Assembly (NCBI GenBank): GCA_023512835.1
Contig: JAKCVP010000022.1
Location: 62,001-126,000 of the forward strand
Source of the DNA: Taxillus chinensis
Lineage: Eukaryota; Streptophyta; Magnoliopsida; Santalales; Loranthaceae
Reading direction: 5' to 3'
DNA length: 64,000 nt
Shown here: one piece after another, positions 21,601 to 32,142 of the stretch
Position numbering within the stretch: position 1 is the stretch's first letter
How the letters are laid out: every line of letters begins with the position of its first letter
The notes under the pieces: generated by a model
The model's input: only the letters and a program-made list of their open reading frames with translations
What the model was told of the DNA's origin: nothing
Databases searched by the model: none
Translations under genes and position numbers: made by a program

Positions 21601-24064
21601 CGTAGCAGCAGATAGTCTCATCCAGCACAAGATCTGTCAAAGTCCTGCGAAGCCGTTTGCTCTTGGCCAATTGCACAAGCTTTGGCTTGCTCGAAATCGA
21701 AATGGCCTGCTTCTTAGCATACTTTTCGATGACGACGAGGTCGTTCAAGGTTTGTCCCAAGCGTAGCTTCTTAAACAATGAAGCATTCTTAGCCGCGGAA
21801 CCATCGGTCAAGTGGCCCTTACGCAATGTCGCTCCGATTTCAGAGCCTGTCAGGTCCACTGTTACATCGTCCTCTGTCTTAGCTGTGATTGTTCCGCTGA
21901 CCACGTCGCCAATGTTCAAGGATGCAAAGGCTTGTAGCTTCTCTTCATCAGCCCCGTTGATTGATCGAGCGGAAACAACAAAACGATTGTCAGATTCTGA
22001 CATTTGCAATGCCTTTACCTTTAAAGTCGAACCTATGGTGAATCGCGTCGAAGGATCTTCGACGAAGCCGTCTGCCATCTCGGACTTTGGAAGAAATCCT
22101 TTGAATGAGCCGAAGAAGTGAATGACAGCTCCTGCAGTCATGAGCTTCGTGACTGTACCCACGGTGGTCGCACCCAGCTCAACATCGGAGTAGGATGACC
22201 ACACCGGGTTGCCCGAATCTAGCAGAGATTTTTTGAGCGATAAGGTGACATTTCGCTTCTCAGTGTCAACTGTCAGGACCCTCGCGCGCACGGAGGCATG
22301 TTGCTTGTATTTCCTACTAGGATCGCTCAACTTGACGTCGGAGACGTGAACTTCTGGAACGTAGCCAGTCATGCCGGCCGCAATCTCAAGGACGATTCCT
22401 CCTTTGAGGAGCACCTGCTGTATCTTGGCATTGAGTATCTGTCCTGGCTTGACATCTTCATAACGTAGGAAGGGCTGATCAATGACGCTCTGCTGGGCAG
22501 AAAGGAGAAAGATCCCATCCAGAGCATTGTAGTCGAGAACGCGAACTTTGTGTTTGGATGAGACTTTGTAGGGTCCAACGGTCTTCTCCAAAGAGTCAAC
22601 TTTGCTGTCTGACAAGCGGGACACATGGATGAAACCGGGCACGCGAGCTACACCAACATCTGCGAATGCTCCCAAGATGGGCTCGATGTTGGTGATTTTT
22701 GCCTCTTCAACGATCGAGCTCTTCGGAAGCACCTTAAGAGGGCTGACAAGTTTCGTCTTGTCACCGGTCTCTTTGAGGTTCAGATGGAGAATGTGTTCCA
22801 GCACAGAAACGCCCAACGTCGTGGTTTCGTCGTTGGACAACGCGAAAATGATGCGCGCCTTGACCTTCGACCCTACAGGATATTTTTTCTCCAAGTCCAC
22901 CGTAGTGAGAGCTGCAGCACTGTGAACGGCATCAGCCCCTGCATTGATTGATCCCAACACAAGTCCGCTGAAAGTCGAGGTCTCCACACGAGAAATCAAG
23001 ACCTCAACAGCTGTGCCAGGCAAGAGTGGATCGACTGTCGGTGCTTCAGTGAGCACATTGGCTTTGCGTGTATCGCCCGCCTTCTTGTGATTTGCCGAAA
23101 GCTTGACGACTTTTCCGTTCGAACTGAGACCAGTGACTATGCAGAGAAAAACAGTGCCCGGTATGATGTTTGAATACTCGAGTTGTTCCGGGATCTCTTT
23201 AGAGCTCATGAAGCCCCTGATTGATTTATCGTCGAAACCCATGTCCATGACCAAGCCATGGTCTTCCACGCTCTGGACAGACGCCTGTACCATAGCGTTG
23301 ACCACTACGGACGTTGCCTCTAGCTTGCCATTGGTTTTCTTCGGATCAAGAGTCAACTCGATTCGCTTTTTCAGCTTCGACGCCACGCCATCGTCAGCAC
23401 TGCCAGGGACAGCGCGCAGATACTGGCCGGTATAGAAAATCTTGCGCAGGTCAATGTCATTGTCGTCATCGTCGTCATCTTCGTTGACAAGCTCTTGGAT
23501 CTTTTCATTCATCTGCGATGAAATCGAGGCGACAGAAATTGTGCCTGTAAGGTTGTTCGGCAAGTCAAGAACGAGTTCCTGGGCATTGATCCTGGAGATC
23601 TGTCCAAGTACGGTGCAGCCAGGCTGTATGTATTTAGCCTTGAGTCCTTCTACCCTGAACTTGGTCTCCTTCTCCTTTCTTTCTGGTTTGCTTTTCTTGG
23701 CCTTGTTTCTCTTCTTAGTGCTCTTGGTATCCTGTGCTGGTCGGTCCTCGTCGAACATCTCTTCGTCATCGGAGGAAAGATCGTCCTTGGGTGCGCGGTG
23801 TCCAGACTCTTCGAACAGTGCATCCTTGGTGGCCTGGACGTGAATCTGCTTTTGCTCAAGCTGCGAAAGGGCTCCGCCTCCGCCTCGAGGAAATGCGCGG
23901 CCTTCATCCTTCAGTAGACTGGAAGCTGATACGGTCTTTGGCTGATCTTTCTTCTGCTCTGCAGTTTTTTCATCTTTGCGCTGACGCTTGGAGGGTGGAG
24001 CCTCTCCTTTATTTTTCTTTGGACTCGCGTCTTTGGCTTCCGCCTTCCGCTTTACGGGCGCCAT
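18668..24064 (-). CDS. RRP5: rRNA biogenesis protein Rrp5 (multiple S1 domains plus HAT repeats), 1798 aa
   Basis: Nucleolar factor needed for processing of both 18S and 5.8S rRNA precursors. One uninterrupted frame of 5.4 kb. After a basic N-terminus (residues 1-130), about a dozen S1 RNA-binding repeats run from around 150 to 1400, for example GSKVKARIIFAL, GVFVKLGRGVTGYVRVSDLS and GQIITGKIRKVEDFGAFIVI. A highly acidic linker follows (about 1400-1500). Seven or so HAT/TPR-type helical repeats form the last 280 residues (LWLRYMGFHLDLGEVEEARA, ARALLERALRSILPR). Length is close to the yeast protein (1729 aa). The ATG at 24064 is clear and starts MAPVKRKAEAKD. Assignment is secure. Confidence 0.98.
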   Translation of the reverse strand: MAPVKRKAEAKDASPKKNKGEAPPSKRQRKDEKTAEQKKDQPKTVSASSLLKDEGRAFPRGGGGALSQLEQKQIHVQATKDALFEESGHRAPKDDLSSDDEEMFDEDRPAQDTKSTKKRNKAKKSKPERKEKETKFRVEGLKAKYIQPGCTVLGQISRINAQELVLDLPNNLTGTISVASISSQMNEKIQELVNEDDDDDDNDIDLRKIFYTGQYLRAVPGSADDGVASKLKKRIELTLDPKKTNGKLEATSVVVNAMVQASVQSVEDHGLVMDMGFDDKSIRGFMSSKEIPEQLEYSNIIPGTVFLCIVTGLSSNGKVVKLSANHKKAGDTRKANVLTEAPTVDPLLPGTAVEVLISRVETSTFSGLVLGSINAGADAVHSAAALTTVDLEKKYPVGSKVKARIIFALSNDETTTLGVSVLEHILHLNLKETGDKTKLVSPLKVLPKSSIVEEAKITNIEPILGAFADVGVARVPGFIHVSRLSDSKVDSLEKTVGPYKVSSKHKVRVLDYNALDGIFLLSAQQSVIDQPFLRYEDVKPGQILNAKIQQVLLKGGIVLEIAAGMTGYVPEVHVSDVKLSDPSRKYKQHASVRARVLTVDTEKRNVTLSLKKSLLDSGNPVWSSYSDVELGATTVGTVTKLMTAGAVIHFFGSFKGFLPKSEMADGFVEDPSTRFTIGSTLKVKALQMSESDNRFVVSARSINGADEEKLQAFASLNIGDVVSGTITAKTEDDVTVDLTGSEIGATLRKGHLTDGSAAKNASLFKKLRLGQTLNDLVVIEKYAKKQAISISSKPKLVQLAKSKRLRRTLTDLVLDETICCYVRQITQTGVFVQLPGGIVGLLAVTQIPDAQRELPNFGLVKDSTVEARVVHIDKEQKRFALSAKARPKEAASGKTETKAETTLSNPVDGKSTSINDYVPAYITKARVTSVKDTQLNVELADGVQGRIDVSEIFNSIEDIKDKKRPLKSFQNKQVIDVRVLGIHDARNHRFLPISHRTGKQSIYELSAKLDPKDSATLLEDLRVGQQYPAFVNNVAQASLWAHISPNVRGRLQLLDISDNPGVLQDLEKSFPIGTAINVYVKAIDVSNGRLDLSMKEISDEPIKIENLHPNMSLAGRVTKTTERSVIVQLSPSLSGTIPLTDLADDYEKADPTSFNKNQVLRVRVVSVDRPNKKIALTTRPSKVLSSSLPVKDKLITKASDVKIGDVVRGFVKNIADAGVFVKLGRGVTGYVRVSDLSDDYLKDWKSQFEVNRLVRGKVFDVNTSTGKIQMTLKESVISGNYKAPSAWMDFQKGQIITGKIRKVEDFGAFIVIDNSQNVSGLCHRSQIADRDIDNVKDILSQGDLVKAKILTVDAEAKRISFGLKPSYFTAEVLDSEDEESEDEDGEGVALEAGAQIDTDADDAESDEDDDDDDLEEGLDEIDDDDDDSDGGIDLDLEDLKALSKSGVNGGDAAKRKPAAEDEGLDAGGFNWDEDTEMLDVDAALEDSKSAEPKKKKRKPEIKIDETGKLDANGPQSKDDFERLLLSERDNSELWLRYMGFHLDLGEVEEARALGERALRTIHIREQDEKYNIWVALLNLESAYGSPDSLEEVFKRACQYTDVDKMHDALAGIHIQNNDYKEAEKLYETMAGKKSFRARPDFWESYATFLFDKAKEPQRARALLERALRSILPRDALALTKSFALLEFKREAGDPERGRTIFEGLFDAYPKKWDLWNILIDVEKNEMTKGRGAKENVSQLYERLTAPAKTKAMKPNTAKSIFKHWLSWEEKHGKKKDTEKVKAKAAEFVASRQSTTADE

Positions 24065-24464
24065 GTGTTGAGGATACTGCGCTGAGCGGAAAAGTCAGCG
24101 TCTGAGCTATGGATCGCAAGTTTCGCAACTTTTTTTCCATTTGCTTGCTAGCGGCGGATCTCCGACCTTGTCGCCGGCCTTACGGAGGATATATTTCGCC
24201 GCGCTTATCGATCACCGACCACCGACCGCCGGACACCAGAGCTATGACCAGCTGCACCACCTACGCGTCGCGTACCATTAGATCTCTTATGTTCGCGTAT
24301 AGTGCTTCTCTGCTCTGACATTCGCCTCCTCCTCACCTTCACCACGAGGAGAGGTTGTTTCCAGCGTCTGCCTCTTTCTGCTTGCTTTTGGGAATCTTAT
24401 TACTATCAATCATTGTCCGTTGTACGTGGTACTTCTTTTCAAGGGAACAGGTTGGTCTGCCACA
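24065..24464. promoter_or_regulatory. Divergent promoter between RRP5 and CDT2
   Basis: 400 bp separate the two diverging ATGs. The region contains the MluI-box-like element described separately. Otherwise it shows a T-rich run (24128-24138) and pyrimidine-rich sequence near the CDT2 start. Confidence 0.55.
24263..24273. promoter_or_regulatory. ACGCGTCGCGT element (MluI cell-cycle box) upstream of CDT2
   Basis: A full MluI box ACGCGT (24263-24268) runs directly into a second CGCGT core, about 200 bp before the CDT2 ATG. In fission yeast cdt2 is an MBF-controlled S-phase gene, so the element may have the same role. This is a motif match only. Confidence 0.45.
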
Positions 24465-26306
24465 ATGGAAGGCCAAGAGAACGCACCGCCAGAAACGACC
24501 CCGGCCGACCTGCAGCACGACGGCATGCTCTCACCGCCGCCATCGTCTCCGCCAATGGGTCCCACAAGGCTATCTACGAAATTGAAGAAACCACCTCCCA
24601 TAACGCCCAAGAGGTTCAATCGATTCTTTACACCGCGCAACAGCCGTGGGAGCACCACTGGCAGATCAGGACGGATCCTAAAGGATATCACGGGCAACGC
24701 GAGTAGCAAAGCCCCGTACAATGACTTTGCAGATCCAAGACCTGTCAAGAGGCGGAGGATATCTTTCACAGATATACTACCTTCGCCTAGCTCGCGAGCT
24801 TCAAGCCCTCCGCCATGCCCCAGCTCACCCCCCGTCATGCCATCCTCGCCCATACAGGACATGAGTGCCAGGCGACCACAACGGCGAGTACACCGTGCCT
24901 CAATACCGGTAGCAGCACCCTCAGCGCAGGCGGACGCTGCAGATTTTTGCAGTAATGCAGATGAAATTCATCGTTTTGCTGCAGACGGGATACCCTTCTC
25001 CGTAGCCCCCTGCAAGACCAACACGCTCGTTGCCATTGGGACGGACCGGGGTCACATTCACTTCATCGAGTCCGGACAGGGTCGCAAGGATGCCTTTGCA
25101 GATACCTTTCTTCAGACGCAGGCTCACGACAATGCAGTTACGGATCTTGACTTCTCGCATGATGACCGGTACCTCGCTACCGCCTCTGGGGACCAAACAG
25201 CGCGGATCATCGACATGTACACTCGACAGACACTGTACATTCTACCTGAGCACGACTCTACGGTGAAGAGAATCTCCTGGGCTCCCAACAGCGATCGGCT
25301 AGTGACGACGTGCGGCAGAGATGGCACCGTAGGCATCTGGGATCTGCGATACCGTGGGCGAAGCGCTGTCTGGCGAGCAGCGATTCCCCAGGATATGGAC
25401 GTCAACGCCGTCGCAATGTCCAAGATGATCCCCAACGCCCACGCCACCGGCAAGACACAAAAGCTAAATTGCGTCACATCGCTAAACTTCCTCAGCACAC
25501 CAGGACGCGAGCACCTCTTCCTCACATCATGCGAAGGCAACTCGCAAATCCGCCTATGGGACATTCGAGGCAAGAGCTTCAACAGCCCCGTCTCCGTCAC
25601 CGGCGACATTCAAGGCCACAAGAAGACTCGGCCCTACGGCATGCTCGGCCTGTCCCTAAGCGGCGACTACAGTCGCGTCTACGGCGCATGCCGCGATGGC
25701 ACAGTGTACACGTACTCTACCAATCATCTAATACTAGGCCAAGCACCGGAGCTCTCCACCTCGCGCCCGTCCCGCTGGAGTAACGCGAACCAGACCGGCG
25801 CGGCGCCCCTCTACGGCCTCACGAACCCCAGTCTGCACATGGGCTCCTTTTACATTCGCTGTGCCCTGCGCCCCGCCGCGCAAGACCGCCAAGAACTCCT
25901 CGCCATTGGCAACTCCGACCACTGTCCTGTTCTGCTGCCGACGGACGAAGCGGCGTTTCACAGCTCTGGCGCTGGTCGGCGGCTGGATCCCGTGCTGTCG
26001 CGGCCTACGTTTAGACGTTCGGCGCGCATGACACCTATCAGCATGTCGCGCACGCAGCAGCATTGCGAGTTTCCTATCTATAATGTTGGTGCGCCGCTCG
26101 TGCGTGGGCATGGGAAGGAGGTGTCGGTGCCATGCTGGAATGCAGAGGGTGATTTGATTACGATTAGCGATGATTTCACTGCGCGGGTGTGGAGACAGGA
26201 TGCTAATGCTGCGAGGGAGCTGCGCATGGCTGGCGAAGGGGAAGGGAGGCGGCATATGCAGGGCTGGGCGCACGTTGATGCCTCGTACGATGAGGATGAC
26301 GATTAG
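24465..26306 (+). CDS. CDT2: WD40 substrate receptor of CRL4 ubiquitin ligase (Cdt2/DTL-like), 613 aa
   Basis: Cdt2 docks PCNA-bound substrates such as Cdt1 and CDK or RNR inhibitors onto Cul4-Ddb1 for degradation in S phase and after DNA damage. Residues 1-130 are Pro/Ser-rich with many SP sites. A beta-propeller then begins near 150: HDNAVTDLDFSHDDRYLATA, HDSTVKRISWAPNSDRLVTT, and later blades to about 600. WDxR signatures typical of Ddb1-binding receptors are present twice (GIWDLRYRG and RLWDIRGK). The ATG at 24465 (CACAATGG) fits a good start context; the open frame above it begins only at a TTG. Single exon. The propeller arrangement and N-terminus fit Cdt2 better than other DCAFs, but this is family-level reasoning. 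Confidence 0.85.
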   Translation: MEGQENAPPETTPADLQHDGMLSPPPSSPPMGPTRLSTKLKKPPPITPKRFNRFFTPRNSRGSTTGRSGRILKDITGNASSKAPYNDFADPRPVKRRRISFTDILPSPSSRASSPPPCPSSPPVMPSSPIQDMSARRPQRRVHRASIPVAAPSAQADAADFCSNADEIHRFAADGIPFSVAPCKTNTLVAIGTDRGHIHFIESGQGRKDAFADTFLQTQAHDNAVTDLDFSHDDRYLATASGDQTARIIDMYTRQTLYILPEHDSTVKRISWAPNSDRLVTTCGRDGTVGIWDLRYRGRSAVWRAAIPQDMDVNAVAMSKMIPNAHATGKTQKLNCVTSLNFLSTPGREHLFLTSCEGNSQIRLWDIRGKSFNSPVSVTGDIQGHKKTRPYGMLGLSLSGDYSRVYGACRDGTVYTYSTNHLILGQAPELSTSRPSRWSNANQTGAAPLYGLTNPSLHMGSFYIRCALRPAAQDRQELLAIGNSDHCPVLLPTDEAAFHSSGAGRRLDPVLSRPTFRRSARMTPISMSRTQQHCEFPIYNVGAPLVRGHGKEVSVPCWNAEGDLITISDDFTARVWRQDANAARELRMAGEGEGRRHMQGWAHVDASYDEDDD

Positions 26307-27308
26307 TGGGACTCTTTCACTTTGGTCCTTGTGAGCAAGACAGACCTTCATGGCTCCATATTGAGCGGGAGCTGAGGAGTTGTGGTCTGGTGAAGGGAAG
26401 GGTAGGGAATGATTAGTCGTGACTCGTGAGTGAGACGATCCTCAGGAGTGAATGAACGTCGCGGTCCCACCGGGACGTTGTCCATCTCTCTCCCCGTCTT
26501 AAGCTTCCGTGGAGGTTTCTGCTACGTTTCGCATTCGCTCCACACACCGATTCTGAAACTAGCCTGCAATGTGTTCGAGTGGGCTGAGCAGTCTGATCTT
26601 CCGCACACGCATGCTATCTTGGTCTGCTACGCACGTATTTGTGGAGGGTAAGTTAATGTTGAACTCTACAGCCAAACATCTACGCTCGTCTAAACACCAC
26701 AAGACTTTGTAAGTTATCTCAGAGCGAGATCACGACCAAGGCCCAGACTCCGGCTCTACGCCTCTGCGCCGACCACATGGAGGAAAACAGTGTAGACACA
26801 AAAGGGAACACAGCATATAGACAACATCATAGTTGCATAACATATACGAGACATGGACTCTCTCCTAATGACATAACCACCACCTGCTCCGCCAGCACTA
26901 GCAGCCCTTCATTAGCCCATCTTTGCGAGACCAGTGCATACGCTGGAGGAAATGACACTGCGCCGTGCGCCGTACGCCTCTCAGCATCATGCCCGTCACA
27001 ACAGCGCCATACAAGAAAGTCTGCTTGTGAAGTATGACCCGCCAACTCCGAGCGCGGCTCCAGACAGTAGGAAACACGTTTCGTAAGACGACCAAAGGAA
27101 GGACTCGCTTTTGAATAATGACACGCGCGCTCGATGAGTAAGGAATGTCTGACTGGCATGCTGCGGATGATTTGGTAGCAATGACAGCCTGGTTTTGTTT
27201 CGTTAAAGTCGTTAATGCAGTAGGTAGTATCCAAATACTCGGATCTCAGCAGTAATTCTGGCGATAGTTGAGAGTCTTGGTGAGGGCAAGCCCAGCGTGA
27301 CAAAGCAG
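26307..27308. other. Convergent intergenic region, no gene recognised
   Basis: One kilobase lies between the stops of CDT2 and the Zn2Cys6 gene. Open frames here are short and unconvincing. It probably holds two 3' UTRs. Confidence 0.5.
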
Positions 27309-29238
27309 TCAACGCTTGCGCTTCTTGCTCTTGTCGATGGCAGCAGCAGTGGATGCGGCGTCGACCATCATGCTGGGAGGGGGACCGTAGGAAGCCTCCA
27401 TGGACATGGGAGGAGATGCAGCATCGCCGGAAGGCTTCTTAATAGGGACGCCCATGTGCCGACCAAAGCGACCCTTTCTTCCATTGCCCTCGTCTTCACT
27501 GACGCAGCCCTCGATGCCAATACCAGCGTCTTTGCAGCGACCGCAAGGGCGTTGGCGATCGCATCCCTTTTTACTCTTACGGCAGCGTTGGCAACGAGGC
27601 TTTGAGGACAGATCATCTTCGTCGTCTCCGCCAGCATGAGAGTGGTGATGATCTGAAGAGACCGAGTTCTTGCGCCCACCGGGAAGCGAGTAGGGCGATG
27701 GCGGAATATCAGTAGCAGCAACCTTCTTTGCTTTGATAGGCACAGGATGGCTATGCTTGGTGCGCTTGACGTTGTTGCTCTGCTTGTGCTTGGAATCATG
27801 TTCGTGATCTGGTGTTCCACGAGCACTGATCGAGTGTACGGACATGCGCTTCTTGACCGGCATGCTTTCTTCGACCTCGCTTCCAGCGTCGCTGAACTCG
27901 TCTGATGAGGCAGCTTCGGCCTTGCCGCTCAATGCATCATCAGCAGTGGAAGCTGACAATCGTCCATGCGACAGACTCGGCGCTTCGCCCAGGCGCATCA
28001 ACTGATATGCCACATCTTCATCCGATATCATACTACCAACAGTTGGTGCAGGAGTAGGCAATATGCCCGACATGCTGCCTCCAGACAGTCGGGGATTGCG
28101 GTGACCGCCTGAGAGTCTAGCATTCGCGGATCGACCGTTCACTGCACCAATCAAGCTCATTGAATTGTCTGAGTAGCTTTGGCTTTGAGGCGAGAGAAGA
28201 GGGTGCCCTCCAAGCAAATTATGCGCACTCCCATACGGAAGAGGTGAGGCGACTGGTCCATTGTTGTTACGGCGCTGTGGAGAGGCGGATGACATTGACG
28301 GATTCATGGGGAAGGTAGGAGGCTGGAACAGCGGAAGCTCCTATTTTGATCAGTCAGTTTCGAGCAGCAGCAGCAGGAGCAGCAGCAGCGCGTATTCCAA
28401 TACTTACAGAGCTCTCGAACTTTGCACGCTTGCGACGGCCGCCTTCGACGATGTTGTCAGTGCTAATCTCAGCACTGGCCAGATTGTCACGACCACGGCG
28501 TGAGCTAGATACCGACATGCTGTCGTTATCGCTGTGATTATGATGGCTATCACGATCCCCGTGCATGTCAGTCCAAACCGAGAGGTTCTTTGGGTTCAAT
28601 GGTGGGCGGCTCAAGCCAGCTCGACGAGCGATGTCAGAGGCTGGGGAGATGCTGCGCTTGCGTGACGATCTACTGTGTGGACGTCTAGGGGAAGGTGGCA
28701 GCATCTGGAAAGGTTCTTGTAACTGCGGCTTCGTGGGCGACACTGGCTCTCTCTGATCAGGCACTGGTTGAAGTTGTACAGTTGGTACTCGGACATAGAC
28801 TGTGGTATTGTCCTCGAAGTTCTCATATCGAGCAATAAGGCCAGCACCATGAGAATCTTCGAAGCTGATACCTTGTTCCTGGTATAGACCATAAAAGTTC
28901 TTTACAGTGGAAATGATTGAGTCCGTTGTATCATGTGCGCGGACATTCACTCGAAGCGGCAGTCGGGCACGATGTTCGCCAGCCTCTGACAGGAGGAGCT
29001 GGAAGTTGACGGTCTTGAGACGCTGGTTTTGGGTAATTCGTGAGGGCGATACTTCTGCATGATGTTCCTGGCGGAGATCTAGTCCCTTGTACAGATCGGT
29101 GTTCTCACCAGCAGTATGCTGTCTGAGAAAATGCCCACCGTTGGAGACTTGACCACGAGGGTCGAGTTCTCGACCGCCAGCAGCATCTCTAGCCTCAGAG
29201 GAAGAGGTGTCATGCGAAAGAAGCCTAGAGAGTTCCAT
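27309..29238 (-). CDS. Zn2Cys6 zinc-cluster regulator with C-terminal DNA-binding domain, 620 aa
   Basis: Exons 29238-28408 and 28340-27309, with a 67-nt intron (GTAAGT, CTGAC, ATAG) in phase 0. The zinc cluster lies unusually near the C-terminus (about residues 520-550): CQRCRKSKKGCDRQRPCGRC, then a last Cys nine residues on, giving C-x2-C-x6-C-x5-C-x2-C-x9-C. Basic tails flank it (KSKKRKR at the end). The N-terminal third contains an ordered block (LPLRVNVRAHDTTDSIISTVKNF to GLIARYENFEDNTTVYVRV) that looks like a ubiquitin-like or PB1-like fold; this is inference. No fungal-specific transcription-factor middle domain is visible. The ATG at 29238 (MELSRLLSHD) is preferred over an open extension of 33 codons. 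Target genes are unknown. Confidence 0.83.
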
Positions 29239-32142
29239 TGCGCTGTAGACAGAATGTTGTCCCCCCCGTACGGTAGGATGACTGCGGTGTGGGTGTGTTC
29301 TTGGTGGTGCGGTGTGTAGGGAAACGAAAGGGGACAAGACTCGGGAGAGGATAGCGTCGAAACAATGTGATTTGAGCCTTGAGGAACAATTGTGTCAGTC
29401 GATGGAGTCTTTTAGGGGTGTAAACAATAGCGCCTAATGTAAAATGGGGGATATTGTGTTGCCGCGCTCTCAATATGAGGCGGCTATCGCATTCCGCCTG
29501 GGTGAGACGGAGGGCGACGAGCACGAGAAACAGAGGGCTTCAGCATAGCCAAATGCTTCCTCAAAGACGACCCGCTGCGAAGCGGCTTGGTCGCCGACAT
29601 GTAGAGAAGGGTTTGACGTACCTCGATGGCCTCTGCGACGTGAGGTCGTGACCTCGTCGTCTTGATCCTGACCGTGGGTCGGTCGCAAAGTGCGGAACGA
29701 GCGAGAGAGTGCTTGTGATGGAGGAGGGGCAGAATGCCGCTGATCGAATGTAACGATGGATGGATAAGAGCAAGGACCCGAGATAGAAGGGTCGATGATG
29801 GCCTTGTTGAGGGTGTGGGCGAAGGTTTGGGGGGGGAAGAAAGAAGAGAGGGAACAGGAAGAGCTCCGCCCGGCGTCCGAAGATGGACAGGCACCCTCTG
29901 ACCTGCTCAAACGCACATTAATCGACACATTCCAGGCCTCAAAATGCAGTATCACAGGTCGCCAAACATCCTTGAATGAATCTCTTGCAAATTTACAGCG
30001 TTATTTCTCGACCTTGTGCAGGCGCATCGACTCGATGTGTCTGGGGGCACCTCATCGCCAACCCGTGACCAGTTTGATATTGCACTTTTCACACAGTCAC
30101 AAAGGAGCAGATGCGATGCTCACTTCTTGCACATGCTCCCATATCCTTTCGGAGCTAATCTAAGGGCTTTGAGGAGAGTGAGGGATTGCGGCAATGTTGC
30201 GGTGGGCTCCTACAAGGTGACGGTGTCCACCCTCGCTGGCGACGAGACAGCCACGAGATCACAGCCGGAAGAAGTATGACTCGCGCATTGCAGCAAACGG
30301 TTTTCAGCCAGAACAACGCACATATGGGAGGCAAGATACGCCTCATGGCGAGCTATCACAATGGTCTGACAGCCACGGGGTGGTCCTGGTCATGGTGGAC
30401 TGTAGAAAGGCCTACCCGGAAGTTGGAACGGCGTCATTGGGCGGGAGCGAGACCACAGCAGCGATGCTCACACGGCCTCTAGGGACAGCAATCATTGGCG
30501 ACCGAGATGTACAATGAAGGTCACTTTGGCGGCTTGCGCTAAGGCGATTCCATGGCAGTCCGACAGGTCGGCCACAAGCTCATCTTAGCATGCGCGTGGG
30601 GGTGGATGTCTACAAGTTGCAAAAGGCGCAAGGCACAAGGCACGAGGCTATGAAAAGACGAGGCCGGCGCAACAGGGCAGCGCCGCTGCTACCCTCTCAA
30701 TGGCTTGGGGAAAGGGCGCAGGAGCATAATGCTATGGCACGCTGACCTGTGTCCGCTGAGGATTGGCGGGACGGGCGGCTCGAAGCAAAGGGATCTGGAC
30801 CACTTCTCATTCGCAACAAGTAGAATGGATTTGTGACGGCAGTGACCGCCGATCCGGCCGGGGCGGGCGCTCTGGCAGGAGAAAGACGGTCAAGGACGAC
30901 AGTCTTTTTGTTGGGCCTTTGTCTGGGCAACTAGATGGATGCGACGTGCCCAGGCGGACGAGCATAGGGACTGCCAAAGGCAACGACGGTCAGAAGGGTG
31001 TGGACTGGACAGTGTTCGAGATTGCATGGGCTGGCGCAACGGGACCGCATAGGAATGGTGAGGGGCAACCCAGCGAAGTCACCTTTAGATGGACAAGGAT
31101 TGCGCGCGGAGTCGGAACAGCGCCTCATGCTGCTGCTGCCCACGATAACCACCCATGCTTGTCTTCGTCAAAGAAATGGCCGCAGCAAGCGTCCGCAGCG
31201 CTCGTGCTCCTCACTGCTGCTCCACGCCGCTGCCGCCCACGCTCGATACGGTTTCTGTTTTTAAGCAGCGGCAGCGACGTGAGGCGGCCGCCAGCCCAAG
31301 TGACGAGGAGAATCGGCAGCTAAGGGCCCGTGGCGAGCCGGGGGCCAATCGCTCGCAGCGATCACAGCACTCGCTCGACGCTTGTGAAAGCTGGGCACCA
31401 CCAGCGACGTCCGAGAAGTCAGCGACACATGATCATGCCCTTCTGCTCGAGTCGCAAATCGCACAAGAACCCTCGCATGTTGCGCGACGCCGACGTGTGC
31501 GTTTCAGCACTTGACTTTGGGTCCCTGGAAGTGTCAGATCGGTAATGGCTGGGATGGGGGTTACTGGTCATGTGACTGCGCGACAAATCCTCAGATTTTG
31601 CTGCACCGAGCTAGACGACGGTGGCGACGGGACGTTCCTGGCAGCGTCACCGCGAATGTGGCTCGCGCATCCTCGCAGAAGTCAGGAGCCTGTTCCAATG
31701 TGTTGTGAGATTGGTCGTCGGTACAGAGAGCTCACCAGGCCTCAGCGACATCGAGTTGTGGTGAGTGATGGAAAAACTAAGGTTTCTGGAGAGACGTGTT
31801 GTTGTGTGAGCCGCGCCCTGTAGCTGCCCTAGCAACGGCAAGTTGTCTCCGAGCTGCATTGGTCAACAAGCTCATGCCATGCTCTTGTTTTATTCACCAC
31901 GCCTTTCCAGAGCAGCTATTCTATTGACTTTGCTGTATGTTTCCAATGCTCATCCTCCACTCTCGCCTTCCTTGACACTTTCCAGCCTCACCAGCCTGGC
32001 TGTCTGTCCTGCTTGTCGGTATTAGCTGCGCTGCGCGACGAGAGCTCTCCCTACTCCTTCCGGCAACTACCACAACAGCCCTGGACGTTGTTTGGATCAA
32101 GACAGCTTCTCTTATACGACCTGTCAATCGACTCACGACAGC
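29239..32142. other. Long divergent promoter region between zinc-cluster gene and cyclin B
   Basis: 2.9 kb without a supportable gene. The longest frame (30763-31323, plus, 186 codons) is Arg/Gly/Ala-rich and resembles no family. Long upstream regions are common for regulated transcription-factor and cell-cycle genes, so this may be regulatory or carry long 5' UTRs. A G-rich run occurs at 29829-29837. Confidence 0.5.

Noticed and set aside
18565..23843. Many Ser-rich plus-strand frames opposite RRP5
   Set aside because: Antisense shadows of the RRP5 coding sequence, whose acidic codons read as Ser-rich on the other strand.
30763..31323. 186-codon plus-strand open frame upstream of cyclin B
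   Set aside because: Arg/Gly/Ala-rich with no family likeness; explained by GC-rich non-coding sequence.
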